Positions 9,286 to 20,220 of a stretch of 46,611 bases of DNA are shown one piece after another; the stretch's first letter is position 1, and every line of letters starts with the position of its first letter. Source of the stretch: Monosiga brevicollis MX1 (taxonomy: Eukaryota; Opisthokonta; Choanoflagellata; Craspedida; Salpingoecidae); the NCBI RefSeq assembly GCF_000002865.3, contig NW_001865043.1, positions 851,261 through 897,871 on the forward strand, read 5' to 3'. Under the pieces are notes generated by a model. The model had not been told where the DNA came from. It did not search any database and saw only the letters and a list, made by a program, of their open reading frames with translations. A program made the translations under genes and the position numbers.

Positions 9286-10527
9286 ATGGCCGATGAGGTG
9301 TGTCATCGCCCACGGTAGCTGCTGCTTCTCCCGAGGCCCAGGGGCCCGTTGGCTCATGTGCCTGATACTCGGAATGTTTGTTTCTGAGTAGCCCGTCAAG
9401 GGCGCCTCCAAGTCGCTGGCACTTCGCATTCAGAAAAAGTTTCTGGGAATGACCGTGAAATCCAAGGGCTCGATCAAAAACTACATTGACGACAACTCTG
9501 GTATGTTGGCCGAGACCGGGGTCCTTGATGAGCAAGGCGCCTGCGTGAGTGGTGTATTAAAACGGAATGCACGCCCTTACGTCTCTTTTGTAGGTGAGCT
9601 TCTCGACTGTCTCTATGATCTGGCTTTGCGCGAGCTGGGCGACAAAAAGGCCGCCAAAAAAGTGCTGAAGGTTTGTCATGCATCCAGGACTGTCCTGTCC
9701 GTCACTTTGTGTCTTGTTGCCTCCTTTGATTTGTCGTCAAGTCTGTTCCTTGGTCAACTCGACTTACCCTCTGATATGCTCATCCCCATCAGGATCTGAT
9801 CAAGGTCGTCGTCAAGCTTGGCTTGCTCTATCAAAAGGGCCAGTTCAATCAAAAGGAACTAAGTGAGTCTGAAGCGTCCAGCCAGACTCGCACGCCTCGA
9901 CTTGAGGAGCTTTCAGTCCTGTGCAATGACACGTGGAGACTTGGGGCCGTATCTCACTCGCTACCCCGCCCTGTGCCATTGCCTAGCCGTTGGTAATGAG
10001 CTTCGTGGCAAGTTCAAAATGGCCATTCTGACCATGGTCTCGTATTACGATGTGGCGTTTACTTTTGATGCCGAGTTCCTCTGCGATTTGTTGAACCAGT
10101 GCCGCGTACGTCAAACAATCCGCTTGGGGTGGGGTATCATTTTTTTTCACATGTTTATTTTTCTTCACAACGACACATCGCCCATGGCCTTATTATGCAT
10201 GCCCAATCCCTTCTGCCGGCTTGCGGCAACACAGGAAGCTCTCCAGGCCTTGATCGCTCGCCACCTCACGGACAAATCCAAGGGGCGCGTCAACAACGTG
10301 TTTGGCTTTTATGGCAACGGTCAGAGTGTGCACCACAACTGTTGCTGCCTCTCATGCCCATTCGCTGCCTCCCATGCCCATTCGCTGCACCCACACTCAC
10401 CCCATTTCTTTTTTTGATGTTGGCAGGCGACGTTCTCACAAAGCTTTACAACACGCCTGAATACAAAGATCTTTTGGACAACATTATCAAATGCATGCGC
10501 CAAATGATCGCTGATAACGTTCTGTAA
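9286..10527 (+). CDS. TNFAIP8/TIPE family protein
   Basis: Seven exons (9286-9297, 9392-9500, 9594-9670, 9793-9862, 9987-10105, 10235-10319, 10427-10527) keep phase and encode 190 residues, close to the ~190-200 of animal TNFAIP8 proteins. The product matches the family along its length: an initial helix with LALRIQKKFLG, KNYIDD, then DLIKVVVKLGLLY and QFNQKEL, VSYYDVAFTFD, the highly conserved HLTDKSKGRVNNVF, and a C-terminal LYNTPEY helix. Animal TIPE proteins are six-helix bundles with a hydrophobic cavity that binds phosphoinositides and other lipids and act in death and immune signalling; a role here is not known. The first exon codes only four residues (MADE), so the exact start is the least certain part. 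Confidence 0.92.
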
Positions 10528-10911
10528 CTGCGACAGCCGACTGCGCCGCTGCCCGGTTGACCCGTGCATGCTTCCTTGATGTGTATAACAGCCCCGTGTT
10601 TTTGCCTGCTACTGGCATGATGTCTTTTTTTTTGTCCGCTTTTGTCTTCTTTCCGTGTGACCCGCACGCCCCCTCTCCTCTTATTTTTTTTCTTCTTTCC
10701 AATTCATGATGGCAGTCGTCTCGCAGTCCCTGTACACTGATTCGTTTCTTGTAAAACAAGTCGATTCCTCTTCACATCCAAAGGACAAACTTCCACCCTC
10801 GACATAGGTGAAGCTTACTCAAATACACAAAAGTTATGATCGAATCTGCATTTATTCTGCCAGCCCGCTTCACGTGGCTTACACAGCCTCAGCCCAAGAG
10901 ATCGAGAAATT
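10528..10911. other. Convergent 3' intergenic region
   Basis: Short stretch between the 3' ends of the TIPE and forkhead genes. It has T-rich runs and no supported gene. Confidence 0.5.
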
Positions 10912-13141
10912 TCACATGGGAGTCTTGCGGCCATGGAACACGGTGCCTTGTCCGGCAAGAGACAAGAGGGCGGCTGAAGCAGAGAGCTCATCACCTGTTG
11001 TATCCATGCCGTCCGGCAAATCAGCAACAGGATCCTCTTCTACCTCGGGGAGATTCAGGCGGCGACGAGCCACACCCATAGCTCCGGGTCGTTCGCCCAG
11101 GGCCCCTTCGCCACTGGCCACGGTGGTCATCATCTCAGCGTCATCCATGTCATCCATTTTCTCCGGGCCGTCCGAGTCAGGCTCTCTGGCCGTCTCCTCT
11201 GTCTTGAAACCGCGTACCGACACGGAAGAAGAGAAGGTGAAAAGCGCCGGATTGGGGGATTCGCGTACACGGCGAGCAAATCGGCGGTTGCGCTCCGGAT
11301 CGCGCTCATCGCTCTCAGCCTCCATGCCGGCGAGAATGGAGGCATCCAGCTGACGTACGGGCGTCGCCAGCCTGCACGGGTTACGAAAATAAAAAACCAA
11401 AACGATAAGAAATCACGTTGGAATCGCTGAGCTGCTTACATTTCCAGACACAGCAAGACCAGAGCTGTGGCTCACACAAGGACAGATTTGAACGAGAGGC
11501 AGCAGCGATAGGCGTGTAGCACGTACTCGGCATCTGCTGAACGACCTAGGGCATCGGCACCTCGGGCACTCCGGCCAGGAATGGCAGGTAAGGACTTCTT
11601 ACCACTCAGAGTAAGCAGCATCTGCGCGGCGTCCGCGGGTGCCATGGCACGCGCCTGAGGAGACAACACGAGCTCCTCTTTGATGGCGCGACGGCGGCGG
11701 CCCGTAGTCCCACGCACTGAGTGCGGCGGTCGAGGCCGGCGAGGCGAGCGCGCACGGTCCTCGGGTGGAGGACTAAAAGTCGGGGTATAGCCTGAGACCT
11801 GTAGACTCGCTTGGAGTTCATGAGAGGACGACTTGGCGCGACGCCCGTGCCGTGCTACGCGTTTGCTAGGAGACTGGGCAGCGTGCTGTGCCTTGATTCC
11901 GGCCAGGAATACCAGGCTCTCCGAGAGAAGAGTCCAGCAAGCGCCCTTCATTGGCAGATGGCTGTCGTCTTCGCGTTCCACCTTGACGAAATGACGATTG
12001 GAGCTGCAGAAGATGCGGCAATGACATGGAGATGAGTCGGGGCAAGGCAAAAGCGTAGTTGTCAACGAGTTGCGCGTGTGCTTCCAGCATTAATCAATCG
12101 CCTGGGGTGCTCCGCCGGACCTGAGGTTGTGGCGAATCGAGTTTTTCCAGCTCATGCCAATGGTCGGCGAGCTGAAGTACGGGAAGTTGGATTGAAACCA
12201 AGAGTAAATCTCGCTCACGGTCATGCGGTGTCGTGGGTGTTCCAGCAGGGCCAAAGCAATAAGCGCGTTGAAAGAGACGGCTGGTTTGACTGAAGCATCT
12301 ACATGGGCATTGCTCCGGTCCAGAACGAGTAGCGCTTCGGCTAGATTGGGAAAGTCAGCCAGTGTATCAGAGCCCTGCGCGCTTCCTGAGAGGAGTGATG
12401 AATGTTTTCACGCAGCCATGGAGTGAGGACGAAGGCATCGCAAAGGGGAGATCACGGCAGGCACGGGACGGCCTGCTGCTACAAGCGACCCAGCAAATAT
12501 AGGGGCGAGGTAGATGAAATGGACGTACCACGATCAGCTCGTGAGGTGCGACTGGGCGTCGGGTTGGGATGTACATCGTTGCTCTGAGCTGGTGACGAGG
12601 TCGTTGTCGATTGCATTTCAGCCAGAGCTCCATCGAGCGGCTTGAGATGCTCGCGGAGCCAGGACGTGTGGTTATGCAGCGACGATTGGACACGCTCTAC
12701 ATCGGCCATGTCCGTGCTGCTCCCACTACCATGGGAAGTTGCACTAGGTTGCGCCCGTCGTCCCGGGTGGCGCTGATTCGACTTTAGAGTGTTCGGAGCG
12801 GACCTATCCAGACCCAAAAAGGGTGAGAGGGAAACTATGCGAGGGGGCGGGATTGGAAGCCGGTGGGCCGTCACCAAACGGGGCATTTTGGAATGTAGCA
12901 TGACATACGCCATAGGAAGAAGGCTATTCAAAAGCGACTGAGTGGAGCTGAGATCATCGTGGTGGGGTGCCGTACGCAGGTTTAAGCGTGCGGCGGCACT
13001 GGGCTGTCGTGTGGCCGCATCGGCCAGGGATGTGAGCAGATCATTTTTTGTGCCCAAACCGTCCAATGATCTATCAATGATTATCCACAAGGCACGGGCG
13101 TGAGATGGCATGCTGAGCGCGGGTCCCAGAGGCGTTGGCAT
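10912..13141 (-). CDS. Forkhead (winged-helix) transcription factor
   Basis: Four exons on the minus strand (13141-12529, 12385-12121, 12003-11527, 11371-10912) join in phase to 604 residues. The forkhead domain (residues ~237-318) opens with VKPAVSFNALI. It runs through RMTVSEIYSWF, SNFPYF and the recognition helix WKNSIRHNLS, then NRHFVKVERE and a closing GACWTL. An intron splits the Ser codon of HNLS, inside the DNA-recognition region. The rest is Ser/Pro/Arg-rich with no other domain seen, except basic stretches (GRRRRAIKEE) that could be a nuclear signal and an acidic C-terminal third. The subclass is not certain; RMTVSEIY and NFPYF recall FoxJ2/3, FoxK or FoxN groups. The ATG at 13141 follows an open frame without upstream ATG. 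A TATATA element lies ~290 bases upstream. Confidence 0.88.
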
Positions 13142-13427
13142 GAACGCGAGGCACGGGGAGCTCGCGCGTGCCGGACGCCCGAAGAGAAGAGGCAAGTCCG
13201 ATTTGGTAAGGAGGCGGAACTGCAGCTGAATGGCCCGAGTACCTACCGGCCAGGACGGCGCACGGGCAGAGCCGAGGAAGCAGTGGCAAAGGGGCTCGGG
13301 CTGGCACTGTTACTGGCGGGAAGCTCCGCTCGCGCAGCCATGGCCGACATGGCAACCGCAGTGACCCGCCGGCCACCCGACGGCAGCCTGTCGAGGCGAG
13401 CGGCCCGGGTTGCTGGGGGGCGGGCGG

Positions 13428-13433
13428 TATATA
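13428..13433 (-). promoter_or_regulatory. Candidate TATA box for forkhead gene
   Basis: The minus strand reads CTATATACC here, about 290 bases upstream of the forkhead ATG, in a GC-rich surround. Its position fits a transcription start near 13400 with a ~260-base leader. The element is short and near-palindromic, so it could occur by chance. Confidence 0.35.
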
Positions 13434-13581
13434 GGGTTAAGAACCCTTGGCAGCCCAAGCCGGCAGGCAAAAGCCCGTCAAGGAAGCCGGACACGGGTTC
13501 GGCCTTTAAAGCCGGTCCGAGGGGCAGGTTAGCAACCGCCTGTCATAGAAAAGCCGGTCAAATATTCATCGAGTTAAGTTG

Positions 13582-13613
13582 CGAGCGGAGAGCGGAGCGG
13601 AGAGCGGAGCGGA
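13582..13613. repeat. GAGCGG/GAGAGCG minisatellite
   Basis: Short tandem array of alternating GAGCGG and AGAGCG units in intergenic DNA. Confidence 0.8.
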
Positions 13614-14062
13614 GGCAGAAGGGCTTCAAGAAAGCATATATGCCTTCCTTGCGTATCCAAGGGGAGCCCACAGAGTCTGCCCCAAGCTTGTCTGCTGCTT
13701 TCAATGCCGTTTCCTTTTGGCAAGTGCGATGCAGGACTTGCCTTATCGAGAGCCAGGTGTGGCAGGCAAGACGACCGTGTGGGCACTCGAGGGGGAAGAG
13801 GCTGAATGATACGACCAGACCAGGTCTGGTTGCTGGAAAGCAGGTGATGGAACTTGAGTGAGCGGAGATGGCAAGGAGGAAGCAGAAATAGCACGACGGC
13901 ACAATGTCAAGCAATAAAGACGAGAGGGGGAGAGAGAGAGAGGGGGGGAGAGGGGGGGGACGAGGAGAAGGTTGTGCCGATTGAGCTGAGCAGCTCTTTC
14001 TTGTCCAACCTCTCGTTAGCAACAGCCACCCGCGCCACTTTTCCCTGTGCACATGCCCAACA

Positions 14063-14075
14063 CAGAGAGAGAGAG

Positions 14076-14109
<34 letters not shown>

Positions 14110-14131
14110 CTCTCTCTCTCTCTCTCTCTCA
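14063..14131. repeat. Compound (AG)n-(AC)n-(CT)n microsatellite
   Basis: An AG run (14063-14076), then AC (about 14079-14106), then CT (14106-14131), followed by an AGAGAAAGAG segment. The AG and CT arms are mutually complementary and flank the AC run, so the element could fold back. Confidence 0.9.
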
Positions 14132-14541
14132 GAGAAAGAGATGCTTCACGTAGATTTGTGTCGTGTTTTGTCACACGTTATGTAGTGGTTGCCACGCGCC
14201 AGCGCCAGTATGCATGTTGCGCACGAGATCAAGCCGTCACACTTGTAGGTGTGGAGAAGAGGGGGATCAAGCCAAAAATACCACACTTGAGAACAAAGGC
14301 TGCGGAAATAAGACATCAATCCGGAGCGCTCTCTGCACACAAGGAAGGAGGGCGGGAGAGCCAGAGGACGAAGATCAGAGAGCCAGCCGGTGTGGCCAGT
14401 CGGTGTGTTGACTTGACGTCCCGCTTTTGCTTGACGGATGTTAATCTCAGTTCTTGTTATTTCATGTTTTTTTTTTTCGTCTGTTGTTCCTTGGAGCCGT
14501 TCGCCGATTGTCGCGTGGCATGGTCAAACATTCTTAAAATC

Positions 14542-16652
14542 TCATCTATCTTTGTGGGCTACGATGGCAAAGCAACGCGGGCTTTGCGCCACGTCAAAGA
14601 GTGGGACGCGTGATACACGTCCACAGCCCTGCTCAAGCAAGTACAAACACCGATCGTTGACGAGTACACTTTCAATCACCAACTCCACCACCATCTATCA
14701 TGCCCATCGCTTAGATGAGTGCCGAAAACCAGCCACCAAAGAAACGGTGTTTGAAAGTGGGCGCACCTGCAGGGTCAAAAAGATGCGGAGATATGCCTCC
14801 AAAGGTGCCCGATGCTCAAAGGTCCGCCGGATCTAAGGGAGGAGGGGGGTCCATCAGCCGTGTGCCTTTGAATCGGGTGCCTGATCAAACCCGATGCTTA
14901 CCTCGTCCATGACAAGGATGCGCGCCGCTTCCTGTGCAGCAAGATCCTCCTCATTCACCGGCTCGTCGAGGTGAGCCACCCGGCTAAGAAAACAGGGGCA
15001 GAGGGGGCGCATCGACACACAATCAAGCACACACCAATGCAGCGAGAGGCATCTCCGACAAGAACAAGTCTGGGCATCGGCGCCGACTGACCAATTTTCA
15101 AACGCCTTGGCCAAGTAGCTTTCAAAATCAGGACCATACTGAAGCCTATTTGAGCAAGTGATGGTGTTGTGGCGTGGGTACGAGGCCTGCCTTTACCAAG
15201 TGGAGAACAGGTATACATTTAAAAAGGTTTGGCAGGACGTAAACTCGACGCTTGCGCTGCTCCTTACCGACTGAGCTTGAAGCGCACCGATTTGATGCGC
15301 CAATTGGGATGCCGATCCAGTACCTCTTCAACCACGGTCCGGTACAGCGTGGCTCGCACGCCAAATGCACAATCTTCCGGTGATCCCGCCAAGGTTTTGG
15401 CCAAGTTGGAGGCAGACGCGCGCCTCATTGAGAAGGGATCGATGACACGAAAGCGGTCTGTCGTCCGCATCTCGTCATGCGCCGCCGCGCTCATGGGAAA
15501 CGCGGCAAACACTCGGGCGCCAGACACCAGGGCAGGCTGGTAGTGGTAGTCGTCGTGTCCTGGCTGCATGTTGAAACGTCCGGGCAGCGCATTCGTTGTT
15601 GAGGGTTGCGACTGAGACTGCGCCGGACGGTAACTTCCTAGCACCTGATCGGCCCGTGCCTGCCTTGCCCCATCTGCCAGTGCATCTGCTGTCTGACAAC
15701 GACAAAACCAGTCGTAGGTGCGTCCTTGCTGCAGCGAAAGACCGTGGTAACAACAACCGACCACGGCCAAGCTGCGCAGCCCTGGGTGCTCCGCAAAGGA
15801 GGTCAGCATGCTGGGGGTCAAGTCTCCGCAACAGTGCAAGCCTGTCATGAGCACCGCTGAAAGGTCCGACGCCGAATCCAGTCTATCTGGAGCGAGATCC
15901 AGGTGATTGACGGTCTGGATGGTTCGCAGGGCCCGCGTGACGACCGCCTCATTCTCTGCGTGCTGCTGCCACTCGAGGCGACCATGCACGATACTAAACC
16001 CAGTTGCATTGATCTGACCGTCTGCAGCCAATCGCTGCACGGGGCGCTGTCGCAACACCCGCTCATCGCGAGCCGTGGCACCGGCGTGGATGGATTGGTT
16101 TCCCTCGACGCCCACATATCGGGCCGTGGGATCTGAGAGCCGCAAGAGCTGTCCTATGTATGCCGAGCCGGCTCCAATGTCCAGTATCGCCTCGCAGTCC
16201 TCACTCCGGCGCAAACCATCCAATAGCGCTACCAACCGTCGAGATTCGTGCCGCTTCTTGGGTGTGGCACCCTTCATTTGCTGCAGCGCGTGCGTCAAGA
16301 TGGGTCCGTCCGGCAGGTCCACGGGGGCACGCGCCGCGTGTTCGCGATTGCCCACGGCCAGAAACGCACAAAGATCGTCCGGCATGTCGGCAACCAATGA
16401 CTCACCGAGCTCATGTCGGTCCCGGCACAGACGAGCCAAGTCATAAGCTGAGCAGCTGCTCAGCACCGATGCCCAGGCGCTGGGGATGCGCTCGTGCAGA
16501 TGAGCGGTGAAAAAGGTGATCACGGGCGCATTGTGCAGCCATTTGAATTCGTCCAGCCAGCGCAAGTCTGCAGCAAGATGTTTTTGCAACTCCTCAGCTT
16601 GGACCTCACAAGCTCCTACAGCGGCAGCTACAGCTGCCGTATCCCCGTCCAT
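14542..16652 (-). CDS. METTL25B/RRNAD1-like methyltransferase-fold protein
   Basis: Five minus-strand exons (16652-15268, 15145-15035, 14983-14902, 14832-14767, 14694-14542) join in phase to 598 residues. A Rossmann-type methyltransferase core lies in exon 1: AILDIGAGSAYIGQLL (motif I, around residue 155), an acidic strand end at VGVEGN, then GLHCCGDLTP (~270) and GCCYHGLS (~300). The last two are hallmarks of the METTL25/METTL25B family, which is related to dimethyladenosine transferases; the target is not established for most members. The last exon ends with LLEQGCGRVSRVPLFD and SPRCFAIVAHK, matching the family C-terminus and confirming that the small 3' exons belong here. The ATG at 16652 is the first in the open frame. 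The exon 2-3 junction (donor at 15034) is the weakest, being supported by phase only. Confidence 0.85.
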
Positions 16653-17166
16653 GCTCGCCTGCCCACGTGTCAACTGCCCGTTGATGTTTTTTGACAATTT
16701 GCACTTGAACAATCAAAAAAATTGGAAAAGATCGATTAACTAGAAGTGAGAACTGAAGTGCCGCGACAAGAGAAGAGATGGGTGGGGCAAAGGGTGTTTT
16801 TTTCTTTTTTTCTTAGCCTTTGGCAAACGCGGGTTGGACACCAGATCACGCCCGATGCAAGGGTGGTTTCAGCTGAAAAGGGTAGGGCAAAACCTCAAAT
16901 CAGCAAACAAACAAACAGAGGGTTTACCATGAAAGAAGACATCAAGAAAGACGAGGTGGCCAGCACCGAATGCTCTCAGACACCAGACGCTCATAGACCT
17001 GGGAAGGAGGAAGGATTGACAATACAAAACAAAACAAAAAAACAAAACAACAACAATAAGGGAAATCAACTCTCAAAACAATGCGCGCCGGCGGCCAGTC
17101 GCAGCAGTCTCTGCAAGAGCCAAGACGCCATGAGAGGCATCGGAATATCGAGCTGAGGATGCGAAT
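16653..17166. other. Intergenic region upstream of METTL25B-like gene
   Basis: Upstream of the METTL25B-like ATG and downstream of the next minus-strand gene. It is A-rich on the plus strand near 17030-17060 (AAAACAAAACAA repeats). No gene is supported. Confidence 0.5.
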
Positions 17167-18201
17167 TTAGCGCACGAGGACCATGTGAGGATCGAGGTAA
17201 ATTTGCTCGTAACCATGGTCGATGGCGCACATGTGGAAGCTGAGGTGCTCGCAATCGTCACCCGAGTATTTGCAGTGGTCAAAGATGGAACGGTTGTAAA
17301 TGGCAAAGCCACCAAAGCAAGATTGCAGACGCAAGGCTGGGGTCTCGGGTCCAAGCTCAAGGGGATCGATAGCGGGCTCGCCGCAGGTAGAGCAGGCGTA
17401 ACGCACGCGATTGCCAGCCATGTCTTGAATGGCAAAGTCATCATAGTGACGGCGACCACCAAAGAGATGGACATGCCAATTGATACCATGCGCACAAACC
17501 ACGTCAAAGTTGAGACGAAAGGCTGCCTGAATAGCCCGCTCAGCAGGCAAAGTCACAAGGTCCATGTCCACCACAATGGCGTAGTCAGCCGTGTTGTAGG
17601 GAGCAGCGCGCATCATGTCCACTAGCCGATTGCGCAGCTTGGCCATGGCATAGGTGCGCCGTTTGCTCTTCTCTCCAAACTGAAAGGGAAGGGTGTCATC
17701 ATAGAGCTGGAGGCTAAGCGCGTGCACGTGATCATCCTCGCGAGCCAGCTGCCGTAGCAGGGCCGGCGTTTGATCCACCGAGTCATTTTCCAAGATGAGG
17801 ATTTGATAGTTTTTGAATAATTTGCCAATTTTGTGTAGGCTAGCCATGGTACGCGGCAACATCTGCTCGTTGTCGCGGCAAAGGCCCAAAATGACGACGG
17901 TAAACTCTTTCGGGCGGTCCTGAATGTGTTCAGGAAGGAGCTGCAGCATCGTGTCCTGGGCAATGGTGACGTCCGAATCAATAAAGGCGGCGTAGAGACG
18001 CCGGCCAGTCGTAAAGGTCCGCAATGGATAGCGCAGAGACAAGGCATGTAGCGAGAAGAAGGAGACGAGCACGAGGAGGACGGCGAGCACATTGCCCAGG
18101 GTGATGCGACAAGGCACGCCGCGGCAGGTAAAGGCAATGTGCAGCTGGCATACCCGCGCGAAACGATGGCGGAATATCGTAAATCGTCGCCACAGACTCA
18201 T
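17167..18201 (-). CDS. Type II membrane GT-A fold glycosyltransferase
   Basis: A single exon of 344 residues from the ATG at 18201. A basic cytoplasmic tail is followed by a membrane anchor at about residues 33-54, then a luminal domain: the Golgi type II layout. The luminal part begins FTVVILGLCRDNEQMLP. It has the nucleotide-sugar strand ILILENDSVDQTP, a candidate DxD in VDMDL that would hold the metal and sugar nucleotide, and Cys pairs (ACSTCGEP, then CEHLSFHMC) that probably form disulphides. The C-terminus is DHGYEQIYLDPHMVLV. The arrangement recalls GT69/CAP59-like and related GT-A enzymes, but I cannot fix the CAZy family. Its start codon faces that of another glycosyltransferase gene 843 bases away. 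Confidence 0.75.
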   Translation of the reverse strand: MSLWRRFTIFRHRFARVCQLHIAFTCRGVPCRITLGNVLAVLLVLVSFFSLHALSLRYPLRTFTTGRRLYAAFIDSDVTIAQDTMLQLLPEHIQDRPKEFTVVILGLCRDNEQMLPRTMASLHKIGKLFKNYQILILENDSVDQTPALLRQLAREDDHVHALSLQLYDDTLPFQFGEKSKRRTYAMAKLRNRLVDMMRAAPYNTADYAIVVDMDLVTLPAERAIQAAFRLNFDVVCAHGINWHVHLFGGRRHYDDFAIQDMAGNRVRYACSTCGEPAIDPLELGPETPALRLQSCFGGFAIYNRSIFDHCKYSGDDCEHLSFHMCAIDHGYEQIYLDPHMVLVR

Positions 18202-19044
18202 GACGGCTGCCCCACGTGCTCATTGGCACACCGGTACCGCGGAAGTGGGTAACACGGCGTGGGACCCTTGGCCGCTCACATCCACTGAATGCAATGTTCG
18301 GGCCCAGTGACTACCTGGCTTGTCCCATTGACCCCAGCTTCTTGCCGTCGGCGGGCAGCATGATTTGATCAACCCAAAGCAAGCGATCAGGGGCCATGGA
18401 CCGTGCACATTGGTGTTCCCCTCTTGTCAGTCGCACAACCAGAGCTTGCGCCGGCCCGGGCGCGCAGGCTGGTGTGGACAGACAGCGATGGGTCTGAGTT
18501 GCTTCGTTGACACAGCCAAGCAGCCCTAGTTGGTCAGGAAGTCAAAATCAATGCAATGAGAACAGGATGCAGTTGAACCCAGATTCAAAGTCAAGTCAAA
18601 ACGCCAGCGTCCCCCAAGAGGCGCACACCAACCGATCACTGCCGCTCACTGCACAAGAAGGAAATTATCTGATAAAAAAAAAACCGAAAGACAGAGAGAG
18701 AGCGAGACACACACACACACACACACACCAACACAAATTATTTTATTTTTATTTTTATTGAACTTTTCCCAGTGCGTGCTCATTATTAAACCGAAAAATA
18801 CAAAAATAAAAACAGCAACAACAGCAGTAAACGTCTGACATTGACGAGCTGAATAATTTTTTGTTTTTTTGGGTGCACCGGCAGTTAACGAGTTTACCGG
18901 CAGATGGCTGGTGGCGAGTGGCAAATGGCGAATGGCTGCGAGGGACGCAGTGCAGTGCATGGTGTTGAGGTTGTGAGTGTGCGGATATAGCTGTGGCAAG
19001 AGGTAAAAGCAGCCTGAAGGTACATGCGGTGAAGATCGTGCAGC
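18202..19044. other. Shared divergent promoter region of two glycosyltransferase genes
   Basis: An 843-base segment between the start codons of the two head-to-head glycosyltransferase genes. It contains an (AC)n run at about 18705-18729 and A/T-rich stretches, and presumably both promoters. No gene is supported. Confidence 0.55.
18705..18729. repeat. (AC)n microsatellite
   Basis: About twelve AC units between the divergent glycosyltransferase genes. Confidence 0.85.
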
Positions 19045-20220
19045 ATGTTTCCTCGGGTGCCGCGTCCCACCGTGCTGCGGGTGGCCATGTACCTGGCTCT
19101 GGGGACTTACTTCCTGCTGGTCATGGGCGTATGGTTCAAGCAGTCTGACTGGAAGAGCTATGCCGTTCACCACCCCCGTTGCAACCACGACCATAATGTG
19201 GCCGTAACCCCAGATGACATTGCCGTTCTTGTCGTGACGGGCCAGGGCGTGCATGATCAGCGCTTGCCCCTGATCCGCGGCCCAAAGGCCACGTGGAACC
19301 ACTTCAAACAGCTCTTGGTCGTGAGCGACCAAGCTACCGCGCAAACGGACACGCTCAAGACCAAAGTGCGCGTGCCCGGCGGAGAGACTGGGTATTGCAA
19401 GGCTCAGGAACGCTATGTATATGGCTTTTACGACCTCGTTCACCGCTACCCTGACGCCAAGTACTACATTGTTGCCGATGACGACGTCATCGTTTCCACC
19501 TCCCGCCTCCTCCATGTCCTGCGGTACTGCAACCCCAACAGGCCCTTTGAGATGGGCCACGACTATGTCTCACGTCTCAATCTTTTTGAATTCCCCATAT
19601 ACGGCCTGCAATACATCCTCTGGACCTTTGTCGGGGGCCCTCTGCCACCACGCCACAAGACCATTTACGGTGGCGTGCTCATCTTCAGTGCTGGTGCCGC
19701 TCGTGAGCTCGTGCAAATGGGTCAGCTGGATAAGTGCCTGGAGGATATGGCTGCCGCCATCGCCCAAAACGCCTACATGGACTTTGTCCGCATGCCCATC
19801 GGCACTGGATGCGCTTACCACCAGGACCATGTTTTTTACGCCTGCACTGTCGCCAAATATGTGCGCGGTGAAGCAATCACGCCCAATGATCTGCTCCACT
19901 TTAGCCCCAAGACGCTGAAGGAACGTCACCTTACCAACGTCGTTGGCATCCATCATATTTATGATGCTCAAGATTGGCTGATCAATGATTTGTGGAGCCA
20001 TGCCTCAACGTGGGTGCCCCTCCTCCGTACCTCGACAGAGACCCAATCTGGCGAAGACCCCATCGAGGCTGGCGACATCGAGCTTCGCAACATTATCGAC
20101 CATCTAACCGCTGAGCGGGCCAAGCCGGCTTCCGCGGTGGATGATAACGCTGTGGCTGGTCTTTTTCGCCAACTCTTTTCCAACCTCTTTGAGCGCGACT
20201 ATGCACGCTCTAACAACTAA
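19045..20220 (+). CDS. Fringe/GT31-like type II glycosyltransferase
   Basis: A single exon of 391 residues starting at the ATG at 19045. A short basic N-terminus precedes a membrane anchor (VLRVAMYLALGTYFLLVMG, residues ~10-28). The luminal domain has the fringe-like layout: DIAVLVVTG early on, RYVYGFYDLVHRYPDAKYY, then the acidic DxD-type triad in VADDDVIVS that binds Mn2+ and UDP-sugar. GGVLIFSAGAARELV corresponds to the acceptor-side Gly-Gly segment. It continues into GCAYHQDHVF, with YHQDH probably equivalent to the catalytic acidic region. Beta-1,3-type sugar transfer in the Golgi is inferred from the family; the donor sugar cannot be read from the sequence. The gene shares an upstream region with the opposing glycosyltransferase gene. 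Confidence 0.82.
   Translation: MFPRVPRPTVLRVAMYLALGTYFLLVMGVWFKQSDWKSYAVHHPRCNHDHNVAVTPDDIAVLVVTGQGVHDQRLPLIRGPKATWNHFKQLLVVSDQATAQTDTLKTKVRVPGGETGYCKAQERYVYGFYDLVHRYPDAKYYIVADDDVIVSTSRLLHVLRYCNPNRPFEMGHDYVSRLNLFEFPIYGLQYILWTFVGGPLPPRHKTIYGGVLIFSAGAARELVQMGQLDKCLEDMAAAIAQNAYMDFVRMPIGTGCAYHQDHVFYACTVAKYVRGEAITPNDLLHFSPKTLKERHLTNVVGIHHIYDAQDWLINDLWSHASTWVPLLRTSTETQSGEDPIEAGDIELRNIIDHLTAERAKPASAVDDNAVAGLFRQLFSNLFERDYARSNN

Larger units (their letters stand above)
13142..14541. other. Intergenic region between METTL25B-like and forkhead genes
   Basis: This holds the probable forkhead promoter, a 32-base GAGCGG-type minisatellite and a run of AG, AC and CT dinucleotides. No extra gene is supported. 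Open frames on both strands here have repeat-like composition and no recognisable domain. Confidence 0.5.

Noticed and set aside
13221-13247. 27-base GTAGGT...CTGCAG segment in the forkhead 5' leader as an intron joining an upstream ATG
   Set aside because: It is too short, and joining the upstream ATG frame through it does not keep phase with the forkhead frame. Treated as 5' leader.
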